DNA of 64,000 nucleotides, taken from contig CALOBT010000025.1 of the NCBI GenBank assembly GCA_942491575.1, forward strand, positions 2,604,001-2,668,000, read 5' to 3'. The stretch's first letter is position 1. The number at the start of each line of letters is the position of its first letter. Under the pieces are notes generated by a model. It worked only from the letters and a program-made list of their open reading frames with translations, made no database searches and was not told the origin of the DNA. The DNA is from CAZHNW01 sp942491575 (lineage in GTDB: Bacteria > Spirochaetota > UBA4802 > UBA5550). A program made the translations under genes and the position numbers. Shown one piece after another: positions 34,601 through 42,891 of the stretch.

Positions 34601-35197
34601 ATGAAATGCAGTGCCACTATAAAAAAACTGGATAAGAAGGAAGAAATCACCATCGTAGCCTTCGGTGATTCCCTCACCCAGGGATGGATGACCAGAAAGG
34701 GTTATGTTGACTTCCTGCATGAAATGCTTCAGGAAAAATATCACGACGGCATCAAAATGATCAACCGCGGTATCCCCGGCAACACATCCGATGACGGCCT
34801 GGAGCGACTCCGCCGGGATGTACTGGACCGAAATCCGACCCTGGTTATAATCCAGTTTGCCCTCAACGACGCCTGCATGGGAGGTTCTCCGGAACGCCTT
34901 AAGCGGAACATAAAATCGATGATCGACCGGATACGCCTTGATACCTCTGCGGAGATACTGCTCCTTACTTCCTGCGCCATTCACCATGAAGAGGAAAACA
35001 GGGCGGCAAATGCCTTTTACCAGTCTATAATTGATCTTGGAGAAGAAGAGAAACTCCCCGTGGCCCTGGTTCATCGCTACTGGGAAAAAAAAATAAAGGA
35101 AGGCATTCCCCACCGATCCCTGGTTCAGGGTGACATGGTACACCCCACCGTCGAAGGATACCGCCTCATGGCGGAGGCGGTAATGGAAAAATTTTAG
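34601..35197 (+). CDS. SGNH/GDSL-family hydrolase
   Basis: A 198-residue esterase/lipase-type enzyme without a signal peptide. Block I is FGDSLTQGW (catalytic serine 24), block II MINRGIPGNTSDD, block III FALNDACMGG, and block V DMVHPTVEGY with the catalytic aspartate and histidine. Substrate not predictable; such enzymes deacylate lysophospholipids, thioesters or sugar esters. RBS GGAG is near the ATG. It lies between the repeat array and clpS. Confidence 0.85.
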   Translation: MKCSATIKKLDKKEEITIVAFGDSLTQGWMTRKGYVDFLHEMLQEKYHDGIKMINRGIPGNTSDDGLERLRRDVLDRNPTLVIIQFALNDACMGGSPERLKRNIKSMIDRIRLDTSAEILLLTSCAIHHEEENRAANAFYQSIIDLGEEEKLPVALVHRYWEKKIKEGIPHRSLVQGDMVHPTVEGYRLMAEAVMEKF

Positions 35198-35257
35198 CAG
35201 TAAAATAATTGTAACAAATCCATTCCTTTTATATTATTATATATAGGAGGTAAACTT

Positions 35258-35356
35258 TTGATAATCTATAAAAAATGCTGGATTTTCAGCGATCCGGCAC
35301 ACATATGGCTTGAAGAACCTGAGGGGAGTAAAAGTCATGCCGGGAAAAACGAGTAA
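35258..35356 (+). CDS. Possible 32-residue leader ORF overlapping clpS
   Basis: TTG at 35258 follows a strong RBS (AGGAGG at 35245-35250), and the frame runs to TAA at 35354-35356, ending 20 bases inside clpS in a different frame. Translation would pass over the clpS RBS and could couple or modulate it. Candidate promoter TTGTAA (35209)-N17-TATTAT (35232) may start transcription so near the RBS that the leader would lose it. A real product is uncertain. Confidence 0.25.
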   Translation: MIIYKKCWIFSDPAHIWLEEPEGSKSHAGKNE

Positions 35357-35660
35357 CGATGATATCTATGAAGGTGATCTGCAGCTCAAAACAGACCACC
35401 GGGTTAAAAAACCTCAAATGTACAGGGTCATTCTGCACAATGATCACTATACCACTATGGACTTTGTCGTGGAGGTGCTGGTGAATATTTTTCAAATGCC
35501 TTCCGCAAAGGCAACCCAGGTCATGCTGGATGTCCACAAAAAGGGTGCCGGAATCTGCGGCGTGTACCCCCTTGATATTGCAGCAAGCAAGGTATCGCAG
35601 GTTCATGAAATGGCAAAATCACGTCAATTCCCCCTGAAATGTTCATACGAGGAAGCGTAA
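35337..35660 (+). CDS. clpS: N-degron adaptor ClpS
   Basis: A 107-residue adaptor that binds N-terminal Leu, Phe, Tyr or Trp and delivers proteins to ClpA. The core motif RVILHNDHYTTMDFVVEVL and the downstream HKKGAGICGVYPLDIAASK, both binding-pocket segments, are intact. ATG 35337 has GAGGGGAG about 8 bases upstream; a TTG in frame at 35310 is less likely. Four bases before clpA, cotranscribed. Confidence 0.95.
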   Translation: MPGKTSNDDIYEGDLQLKTDHRVKKPQMYRVILHNDHYTTMDFVVEVLVNIFQMPSAKATQVMLDVHKKGAGICGVYPLDIAASKVSQVHEMAKSRQFPLKCSYEEA

Positions 35661-35664
35661 TCAT

Positions 35665-37923
35665 ATGGAAATAAATCAACAACTCAACGATGTACTAATG
35701 GCTGCCTTCAACGAGGCGCATCAGAACCACCACGAGTTTCTGACGCCGGAACATATTCTCTACTCCTCCCTGTTCAATGAAGCGGGCCAGGAGATTATCG
35801 AGGAAACCGGCGGCGAAATAGAAACACTCCAGAAAAACCTGGAAGAATATTTTGACCAGCATATGCCCCGCGTCGAGGATACCGAACCAATCCAGTCCTC
35901 CGGATTTAAGAGCGTTATGGAGCGGGCCATCTGGCATACCACCTCTGCACAAAAAGAGGAGCTTGACCTGGGTGATGTACTGATAGCCATTTTCGACGAG
36001 AAGGATTCCTTTGCGGCTTACTTTCTCAAAAACCAGGGGCTGTCACGGTTAAGTCTTCTCAATTATGTTTCACATGGCGTTTCCGCCTATCCTGATCATG
36101 ATGAAAAAAAAGGTGATCTGGAAGAAGAAGTATATCATGATGGAGAGGAAGAAGAACCTGTAAAGGGAAACAAGGTCATTGAGGCTTTCACCACTGAACT
36201 GGTGGAAAAGGCACACAATGGAGAGATGGATCCCCTTATAGGAAGGGAAGACATTATCGAGCGGACCGCACAGGTACTATGCCGAAGGGTAAAAAACAAT
36301 CCCATACACGTGGGCGAACCCGGTGTGGGAAAAACTGCAATTACCGAAGGGCTGGCCCAGAAAATTGCAGAAGGGGACGTTCCGGCCCCCCTGAAGAACA
36401 GTAAAATTTATCAGCTTGATATGGGATCCCTCATCGCGGGAACACGATTCAGGGGAGACTTCGAAGAACGGATGAAAAAGGTCCTCTCGGAACTGCAGAA
36501 AATGAAGGATGTAATACTCTTCATTGATGAGATCCATACTGTCGTCGGCGCCGGCGCCGTATCCGGTGGTTCCATGGATGCCTCCAATATGCTGAAACCT
36601 ATTCTTTCCTCGGGGCATGTCCGCTGTATCGGTTCCACCACCTATGATGAATATAAAAAATACTTCGATAAGGACCGGGCCCTGTCACGACGCTTCCAGA
36701 AAATTGATATCCCGGAACCCTCCGTTGAGGAAACCACTGACATCCTCAAGGGACTGCAGAAATACTACGAGGAGTATCACCACGTAAAATATACCGATGA
36801 AGCCCTCAAATCTGTTGTTGACCTTTCAGCAAAATATATCAATGACCGCCACCTCCCCGACAAGGCCATCGATGTAATAGATGAAGCCGGGGCCTATGCC
36901 CGCATGTATCGGGAAAATGATGATGAAACCGTCGTAATCGATACCGGTGACGTGGAAAAAATCATTTCCAAGATGGCAAAGATTCCTGAAAAATCAGTAT
37001 CCAGTTCGGAGATGACACGCCTGAAAGATATGATTGCTGAACTTAAAGAGGAAATTTTCGGCCAGGACCAGGCCATCTCAATGGTTACGGAAGCAATAAA
37101 GCGAAACCGTGCCGGCTTTGGTTCCCCCGACCGTCCCATCGCCTCATTTCTTTTTGTCGGCCCCACAGGGGTGGGTAAAACTGAACTGGCACGCCAGCTC
37201 GCAGGTTACCTTGGTGTCACCATTCACCGATTCGACATGAGCGAATATCAGGAAAAACATACCGTGGCGCGCCTTATCGGGGCTCCTCCCGGGTATGTCG
37301 GTTATGAGGAAGGGGGACTCCTCACCGAGGCAATTCGAAAAACCCCCTATGCGGTACTGCTCCTCGATGAAATTGAGAAGGCCCACCCGGATATTTTCAA
37401 TACGCTGCTGCAGGTAATGGACTACGCCACCCTGACAGATAATAACGGTAAAAAGGCGGATTTCAAAAACGTCATCATCATCATGACCTCAAATGCGGGA
37501 GCACGGGAGATCGGCAAAACACAAATGGGTTTCGGCGAACGGACCATGAGTGCAGGTGCCATCAGCGAAGCGGTTGACAGAATATTCTCTCCCGAATTCC
37601 GTAACCGACTCGACTCCATCGTCACCTTTAATCACCTCAACGAAGAGATAATTCTCGATATCGTTAAAAAGGAAGTTCGTCTCTTCACAAAGCAACTGTC
37701 AGAAAAAAACATTGAACTGGCCGTTACCGATGAATGTTATCTCTGGCTCGCCAAAAAAGGTTATTCTCCACAGTTTGGTGCCCGTGAAATCGGCCGCCTG
37801 GTGCAGGATAAGATAAAATCATTCTTCGTCGACCATGTCCTCTTCGGAGAACTTTCCGGGGGGGGAAGTGCAAAAGCCGATATTGTTGACGATGAGGTCA
37901 AAATTACAATGAAGGGAAAATGA
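35665..37923 (+). CDS. clpA: ATP-dependent protease ATPase subunit ClpA
   Basis: A 752-residue double AAA+ unfoldase, normal for ClpA. N-domain (1-140) for ClpS docking, an acidic linker (about 144-166), first Walker A GEPGVGKTA (217-225), second GPTGVGKTE, and no long middle domain. The segment IGKTQMGFGERT supplies an IGF-type loop for ClpP binding. Proteolysis would need a ClpP encoded elsewhere. Follows clpS and precedes aat by seven bases. Confidence 0.96.
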   Translation: MEINQQLNDVLMAAFNEAHQNHHEFLTPEHILYSSLFNEAGQEIIEETGGEIETLQKNLEEYFDQHMPRVEDTEPIQSSGFKSVMERAIWHTTSAQKEELDLGDVLIAIFDEKDSFAAYFLKNQGLSRLSLLNYVSHGVSAYPDHDEKKGDLEEEVYHDGEEEEPVKGNKVIEAFTTELVEKAHNGEMDPLIGREDIIERTAQVLCRRVKNNPIHVGEPGVGKTAITEGLAQKIAEGDVPAPLKNSKIYQLDMGSLIAGTRFRGDFEERMKKVLSELQKMKDVILFIDEIHTVVGAGAVSGGSMDASNMLKPILSSGHVRCIGSTTYDEYKKYFDKDRALSRRFQKIDIPEPSVEETTDILKGLQKYYEEYHHVKYTDEALKSVVDLSAKYINDRHLPDKAIDVIDEAGAYARMYRENDDETVVIDTGDVEKIISKMAKIPEKSVSSSEMTRLKDMIAELKEEIFGQDQAISMVTEAIKRNRAGFGSPDRPIASFLFVGPTGVGKTELARQLAGYLGVTIHRFDMSEYQEKHTVARLIGAPPGYVGYEEGGLLTEAIRKTPYAVLLLDEIEKAHPDIFNTLLQVMDYATLTDNNGKKADFKNVIIIMTSNAGAREIGKTQMGFGERTMSAGAISEAVDRIFSPEFRNRLDSIVTFNHLNEEIILDIVKKEVRLFTKQLSEKNIELAVTDECYLWLAKKGYSPQFGAREIGRLVQDKIKSFFVDHVLFGELSGGGSAKADIVDDEVKITMKGK

Positions 37924-37929
37924 TGACCG

Positions 37930-38643
37930 ATGCCGGTTTTTTCCCTCAATGAAAAAATAATCTTCCCCCCGGCTGAACTTGCCGATGAAAGCGGCATCCT
38001 CGCGGTGGGGGGAGACCTCTCCATGGAACGTCTCATTGAAGCCTACAGCCACGGCATTTTCCCATGGTATTCTCCGGGGGAACCGATCATCTGGTGGTCC
38101 CCTGATCCACGCTTTGTTTTATTTCCGAAAGAACTAAAAATTTCCCGCAGCATGCGCCAGGTCCTGAAAAGAAATCTTTTTACTGTCACCTTTGACATGG
38201 CATTTGAAGAGGTCATTAAAAAATGCAGCAGTCCCCGCAGCACCCAGGATGGCACCTGGATAACCGATGACATGCAGAAGGCATATATCAGGCTCCATGA
38301 ACTCGGCATTGCCCATTCAGTGGAGGCATGGCAGGACGACAGCCTGGCAGGGGGGTTATACGGTGTTTCTCTGGGCAACTGTTTTTTCGGTGAATCAATG
38401 TTTACCAGCGTCAGCAATGCCAGCAAGACCGCCTTCATTACAATGACAAAATACCTCGAAGAAATGAAATTTTCCGTCATAGATTGCCAGGTCCATACCG
38501 ATCACCTGGAGAGCCTGGGCGCACATTTTATACCGCGTTCAGATTTTCTTAAACTGGTAAAGAGGAGTCTCCAGGAAGAGACCCTTCAGGGGAGCTGGCA
38601 AAACATGCCCCCCTTTAATTCATCTAAGGAATTCACTCTCTAA
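37930..38643 (+). CDS. aat: Leucyl/phenylalanyl-tRNA-protein transferase
   Basis: A 237-residue L/F-transferase, standard length, which adds Leu or Phe to N-terminal Arg/Lys so that ClpS can bind. The family landmarks LAVGGDLSMERLIEAYSHGIFPWYSPGEPIIWWSPDPR, GYGxxL-type VSLGNCFFGESMFTSVSNASKTAF, and DCQVHTDHLESLGAHFIPR are all visible. Third gene of clpS-clpA-aat, so the operon contains the adaptor, unfoldase and substrate-tagging enzyme. Overlaps the convergent gene at 38640 by four bases. Confidence 0.96.
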   Translation: MPVFSLNEKIIFPPAELADESGILAVGGDLSMERLIEAYSHGIFPWYSPGEPIIWWSPDPRFVLFPKELKISRSMRQVLKRNLFTVTFDMAFEEVIKKCSSPRSTQDGTWITDDMQKAYIRLHELGIAHSVEAWQDDSLAGGLYGVSLGNCFFGESMFTSVSNASKTAFITMTKYLEEMKFSVIDCQVHTDHLESLGAHFIPRSDFLKLVKRSLQEETLQGSWQNMPPFNSSKEFTL

Positions 38644-41201
38644 TATTTCACCGAAGCGAAAATCCCTTCAAGTTTTTTCCTCAGGAGGGCATACCGGTCT
38701 ACCGGTGAAATTCCCTCAATAATAACTATGTGGCCGTCCCGTTCAAAGGCATAGAGCTCGAAAACATTATCGTTTTTATCACGCCCCCGGGCCCAGTAGT
38801 ATAAATGTGAATCCTTTTTCCCCCAGCGGTGAGTCAGCATTGTAGTGCTGCGCCTTAACATCCAGCGGCGCGAAACTTCCTTCGCATCATTTTTTTTAAC
38901 TGGAATTGCAGCAAGTAGAATTGAAGCAGTACCGTCAAGGCTCATATATTCCTTAACGGATGCCCTGCCGGGGATAATATTAGCGACGGGAAGAGGATCC
39001 CATCCCCGTGGAATAGTCACCGATATACTCCGATCTTCCAGTTCAATCCTGCAGTCGGTTCCGGAAAAAACATCCTTGTTATCTTCCTTCCATAAATTTT
39101 TTACTGTCAGGTCCCTTACATACCTTGCGGTAGAGACGTCCCCCATGAGCAGGGTTGAAGGATCTATTCGACGGCCTCCAACGGTAATTACCGGACGCCG
39201 GCTCCAATCACGATGACAGGCTTTCAACTCATCTGCATCGGGATACTCCCTTATTTCAATACCACGGCGTTTATAATAATATAGGAGTCCCTTTATTCGG
39301 GATTCCCGCTGCTGCATTTTCCTTACCAGATATTTTTTTGTAAACTCTTCCCGCCTGAACTTCCCCGCATCGTAATTCTTAATGAAAGGGAAAAGGCTTT
39401 TTTTGCTGATTATTTTTTCAGTCTCCGGGGGGATATCGCCTTTTTTCAGTGCAGCAATAAACCTGTCAGCGGTTAATTTATACCGGGCGAGAAGTTCCTC
39501 GGCATAGGTATAGCGTGCAAGGGCCCTGTTAAAGTCCCTGAGACCCTCTGCAATCTGGTCCATTTCAAACTGTGCAATGCTGATATCACCATTCCCCCTT
39601 CGGGTATCATCTTTCTCTTTCATGCTGCCATGGTTTTCCCGTACCAGACGATAATCAGCAATAAGAGAACTATGCATTCCCTTGACCTCATTCGTCAGTA
39701 TTCTCTTCTGATTTTTGAACGCTGCCACGTCACGTTGAGTAAGTGATTTTCTAATTTCCTTCCCGGGAAGAATTCCCTCGAGAATATCCCGGTACACCTT
39801 ATCAAGACGCCGAAGGGACGTTCTGACATCATGGGCACTGCCACCTCTGCGGGCTGCCAGCTGCACCGCACCGCGCCCAATGTTTCCAATAAAAATAATA
39901 TATTTCCCCTGACCGGAAATTAATTCATTAACGACACCCTTCATGACAGGCTGCGGCATGGCAACATTATCCCCGCGCCACAAAAGCAGCTTTTCACTTC
40001 TGTTGACATATTCCTCTGCGTCGGTTTTCATTTTTGTTATATCAGACCTTTTTATGGCAATGGCCTTTCCCAATGCCCCTTTCTGAACCGGATCTGAATT
40101 GTCTGTTTCCTGAAGACGCTTCAGGGTTTTTTCGGCATACAAAAGGGAGGCCCGTTCCCTGGCGAGATACTGATTTACATATGAATCCGCCTTCTTTAAA
40201 AACCGCCTGGTTATCACTGAAACATTCCGGCTGCTCACCTGTCCAAGGTAACGGCGCCGGAGGGAGTCGATGTTCCGGTTAAAATATATCCTGCTGTTTT
40301 CCTGTTTATCCTTTGAAATGGGCAACTGTGGGAAATACCGCGCGTCCATGGCAAGGGGGTCCCTGTAAAAATAACGTATTTTCCCAAGGGGAAATTCTTC
40401 CTTCATCATTTTTTGTATTTCTGAGAAGACCCTGAAACGGTGCTTCATTACCGCCTCGTAATAATTCCAGGTAACTGATCTCATTAAATCATTTTCAGTG
40501 AATGCGACCTCCATTGGCATCAGGTACTCTGCAATCAGCTTTTCTGTTTCTTCAATGATACTTCTATTAAGGTGCGAGGAGGTTACTGTTTTTTTATACC
40601 CGAAACGTTCCCCTATTCTTTCTGACAGTTTTTTTTCGATAGTCTCCTTCAGCTTGACCCGTTGTCGCATCATTGCTTCCATTAACATTTCCCGGGCAAT
40701 CCTGCGCCGCTTATCCCGGGGAATATCGCGAGTGACAAAAAGCTCCGCCAGTTCATCTGTTTCTGCGGTGAATTTTTCAGCGGCATAACCGGCTACCCTT
40801 TTCCCCGCCTGCTTTAGCATCATCTCAGAAATTTCACCGCTGTTCCAGGTCAGTACCAGGTTTTTCATTAACAGCAGATCAGCCGCAACTGATGCCTTCT
40901 TCAGAAGGATACTTCGGTATGATGATGGAGAAAATTCTTTTCCCGTCTGAGTCAGAAGGCCTTCATTGAGGGCATGTTTTTCAAAAATTCCAATAACATC
41001 ATTACTTCGTTTTACTTCCTTTCTCAGGAGAACCTCAATTTCCCCGTCCAGACGTTTTTCATTTTTTGCTTCAACAATTTCTTTGTTCAATTCGGCACGG
41101 TGCAGTTTCCACCACTCCAGCCGGGAATTCTGCATGGCTTTGGTATGACTTCCTGCAAAAATAAAAATTGCTGCTAGAAAAAATATCTGTCCTTTCTTCA
41201 T
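38640..41201 (-). CDS. Large exported helical protein with PsbP-like C-terminus
   Basis: An 853-residue protein with a signal peptide (MKKGQIFFLAAIFIFAGSHTKA) and a very charged, lysine/arginine-rich helical body (about 25-680) likely to form coiled coils. Residues about 700-853 change character: SISVTIPRGWDPLPVANI, then strands and NVFELYAFERDGHIVIIEGISPVDRYALLRKKLEGIFASVKY, a pattern similar to PsbP/DUF1795-like domains. Family of the long part unknown. RBS AAGGA. Stands alone, convergent with aat. A periplasmic structural or scaffold role is plausible but unproven. Confidence 0.6.
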   Translation of the reverse strand: MKKGQIFFLAAIFIFAGSHTKAMQNSRLEWWKLHRAELNKEIVEAKNEKRLDGEIEVLLRKEVKRSNDVIGIFEKHALNEGLLTQTGKEFSPSSYRSILLKKASVAADLLLMKNLVLTWNSGEISEMMLKQAGKRVAGYAAEKFTAETDELAELFVTRDIPRDKRRRIAREMLMEAMMRQRVKLKETIEKKLSERIGERFGYKKTVTSSHLNRSIIEETEKLIAEYLMPMEVAFTENDLMRSVTWNYYEAVMKHRFRVFSEIQKMMKEEFPLGKIRYFYRDPLAMDARYFPQLPISKDKQENSRIYFNRNIDSLRRRYLGQVSSRNVSVITRRFLKKADSYVNQYLARERASLLYAEKTLKRLQETDNSDPVQKGALGKAIAIKRSDITKMKTDAEEYVNRSEKLLLWRGDNVAMPQPVMKGVVNELISGQGKYIIFIGNIGRGAVQLAARRGGSAHDVRTSLRRLDKVYRDILEGILPGKEIRKSLTQRDVAAFKNQKRILTNEVKGMHSSLIADYRLVRENHGSMKEKDDTRRGNGDISIAQFEMDQIAEGLRDFNRALARYTYAEELLARYKLTADRFIAALKKGDIPPETEKIISKKSLFPFIKNYDAGKFRREEFTKKYLVRKMQQRESRIKGLLYYYKRRGIEIREYPDADELKACHRDWSRRPVITVGGRRIDPSTLLMGDVSTARYVRDLTVKNLWKEDNKDVFSGTDCRIELEDRSISVTIPRGWDPLPVANIIPGRASVKEYMSLDGTASILLAAIPVKKNDAKEVSRRWMLRRSTTMLTHRWGKKDSHLYYWARGRDKNDNVFELYAFERDGHIVIIEGISPVDRYALLRKKLEGIFASVKY

Positions 41202-41330
41202 AATCCTTCCCTGCCTGGCATTTCATCGGGATGCCTAAAGACACCTCTCTCTATTATCGTTCGATTCGCCGGGATGGTTCAGTAAAGTTTTTGAAGATTG
41301 GCGTGCTGCTTCGCAGGAAGTCAGGTCCTT

Positions 41331-42425
41331 TCAGCTGCCGAAATCGATGGTAAAGGTAGTACCGTCATTTCTTTCCAGTTCCATATTCCCGTTCAACTGT
41401 AATGTCAGGGCCTCCGCAAGCTGAAGGCCAAGAGAGGTCGATGTCTTCTCATGACGGATGCCAATGCCATTATCTGAAACGGTGAGACGGTACCCGGGAC
41501 CTGATCTGTGCATTGATATGGATATCCACCCCTTTTTTCCATCGGGGAAGGCATATTTCAGAGAATTGGTCACCAGCTCATTGATTATCTGCGCACAGGG
41601 AATCGCCTGGCTGATGGAAAGATGGATATCGTCAACATCGAGATCAATATCAACGGAGCGTTCATCAATTCCGTAGCTGTTAACCAGGTGCTCCAGGAGA
41701 TTATTTATATAGAGTTTGAAATCGACTTTTGAAAGATCTTCCGCTTCGTAGAGATTTTCATGTACCAGGGCCATTGATCTGATACGGTTTTCGCTGTTCC
41801 TGATGACCTCCGCACTGCCCCGTTCCTCTGCCTGCGATGCCTGAAGATTGAGGAGGCTTGAAATAATCTGCATATTGTTTTTAACCCGGTGATGAACCTC
41901 CCGGATCAACAGTTCCTTCTCCTGCAATGATTTCCGCACCAGCCTTTCCGCTTTTTTTCTCTCTTCGATTTCCTTTTGAAGGTCTTCGGTTCTGACCCGT
42001 ACCAGAATTTCGAGGTGCTCACGGTATCGGGCGAGTTCGATTTCGGATAAATAGCGCTTCCTGACATTTTCAATTGTTACGGGAAGTGTCTTCAAATAAC
42101 TGCCTTCGGAATCTTTAATAACATAGTCATAGGCTCCCGCCTTCATCGCGCGCACCGCAACCTCTTCATCTCCAATACCGGTAACGATAATAATTGGGGC
42201 CCCCTTTACTTTTCCGAAAAGATCAAAGGCATCCCCATCTCCCAGCAGGTAATCCAGCATTACGATGTTAAAGCTGTTTCCGTGCAGCAGTTCTTCTGCT
42301 TCAGCAACGGAAGATGCCATAATTAACTCATAGAAAAATCCGGTCTCACGTGCCATTCTTTTTATCGCAAGGCGGTCCACCGAGTCATCTTCCACATAAA
42401 GGATTTTTTCTTTTTTTTCTGTCAT
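41331..42425 (-). CDS. Receiver plus HisKA_2-type histidine kinase
   Basis: About 364 residues from ATG 42425, which overlaps the preceding gene's stop region and is preceded by GGAGGG. Receiver at 1-120 (ILYVEDDSVD, phosphoacceptor in VMLDYLLGDGD), a coiled linker, then a HisKA_2 dimerisation domain with the histidine in LIREVHHRVKNNMQIISSLLNLQ, and an HATPase_c domain (INELVTNSLKYAF, DNGIGI, GLQLAEALT). No membrane segments, so a cytoplasmic signal processor downstream of another kinase. Last gene of a three-gene minus-strand signalling unit. Confidence 0.88.
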   Translation of the reverse strand: MTEKKEKILYVEDDSVDRLAIKRMARETGFFYELIMASSVAEAEELLHGNSFNIVMLDYLLGDGDAFDLFGKVKGAPIIIVTGIGDEEVAVRAMKAGAYDYVIKDSEGSYLKTLPVTIENVRKRYLSEIELARYREHLEILVRVRTEDLQKEIEERKKAERLVRKSLQEKELLIREVHHRVKNNMQIISSLLNLQASQAEERGSAEVIRNSENRIRSMALVHENLYEAEDLSKVDFKLYINNLLEHLVNSYGIDERSVDIDLDVDDIHLSISQAIPCAQIINELVTNSLKYAFPDGKKGWISISMHRSGPGYRLTVSDNGIGIRHEKTSTSLGLQLAEALTLQLNGNMELERNDGTTFTIDFGS

Positions 42426-42426
42426 A

Positions 42427-42891
42427 CTATACTCCCTCCGGCAGTTCACTAACGGACCAATAGTTGTCAATTGCCTTAATTACAGAGGCGAATGCATCGT
42501 GTTCAGAAGGCTTAATCATATATCCCGCTGCACCATTGCTGAAACATTCATTCCTGTCATGATGATCATTGGAAGTAGTCAACACCACTACGGGAATTTT
42601 TTTCAACCTGATATCATTTTTGATCTCCTTTAAAAACTCGATTCCGTTCATCCGCGGCATATTGAGATCAAGGAGTATGATACAGGGATACTCATCCTTT
42701 TTTTCTCTCAGAAATTTTAATGCCTCTTCACCATTACCTGTTATATGCAATTTATTATATATCTTCAGTTCCTTAAAAATCCTGTTTATTGTCATTGCAT
42801 CAATTCGATCATCTTCCACTACCAGAACCGGTTTCCTGCTTCCGATAAACTGTCTCGTTTTTGGGAATTGTGAAGAAAAAACTGCTTCCAT
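42427..42891 (-). CDS. Rcp1-like single-domain response regulator
   Basis: A receiver of the Rcp1 type: VLVVEDDRIDAMTINRIF, phosphoacceptor in ILLDLNMPRMNGIEFLKEI, VVVLTTSNDHHDRNECFSNGAAGYMIKPS. The best ATG (42891) lies 80 bases inside the upstream kinase gene in another frame, giving 154 residues; an ATG at 42939 is further in and less likely, and no later ATG precedes the REC core. Such receivers usually take phosphate from the neighbouring hybrid kinase. The 3' end is coupled to the next kinase. Confidence 0.85.
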   Translation of the reverse strand: MEAVFSSQFPKTRQFIGSRKPVLVVEDDRIDAMTINRIFKELKIYNKLHITGNGEEALKFLREKKDEYPCIILLDLNMPRMNGIEFLKEIKNDIRLKKIPVVVLTTSNDHHDRNECFSNGAAGYMIKPSEHDAFASVIKAIDNYWSVSELPEGV

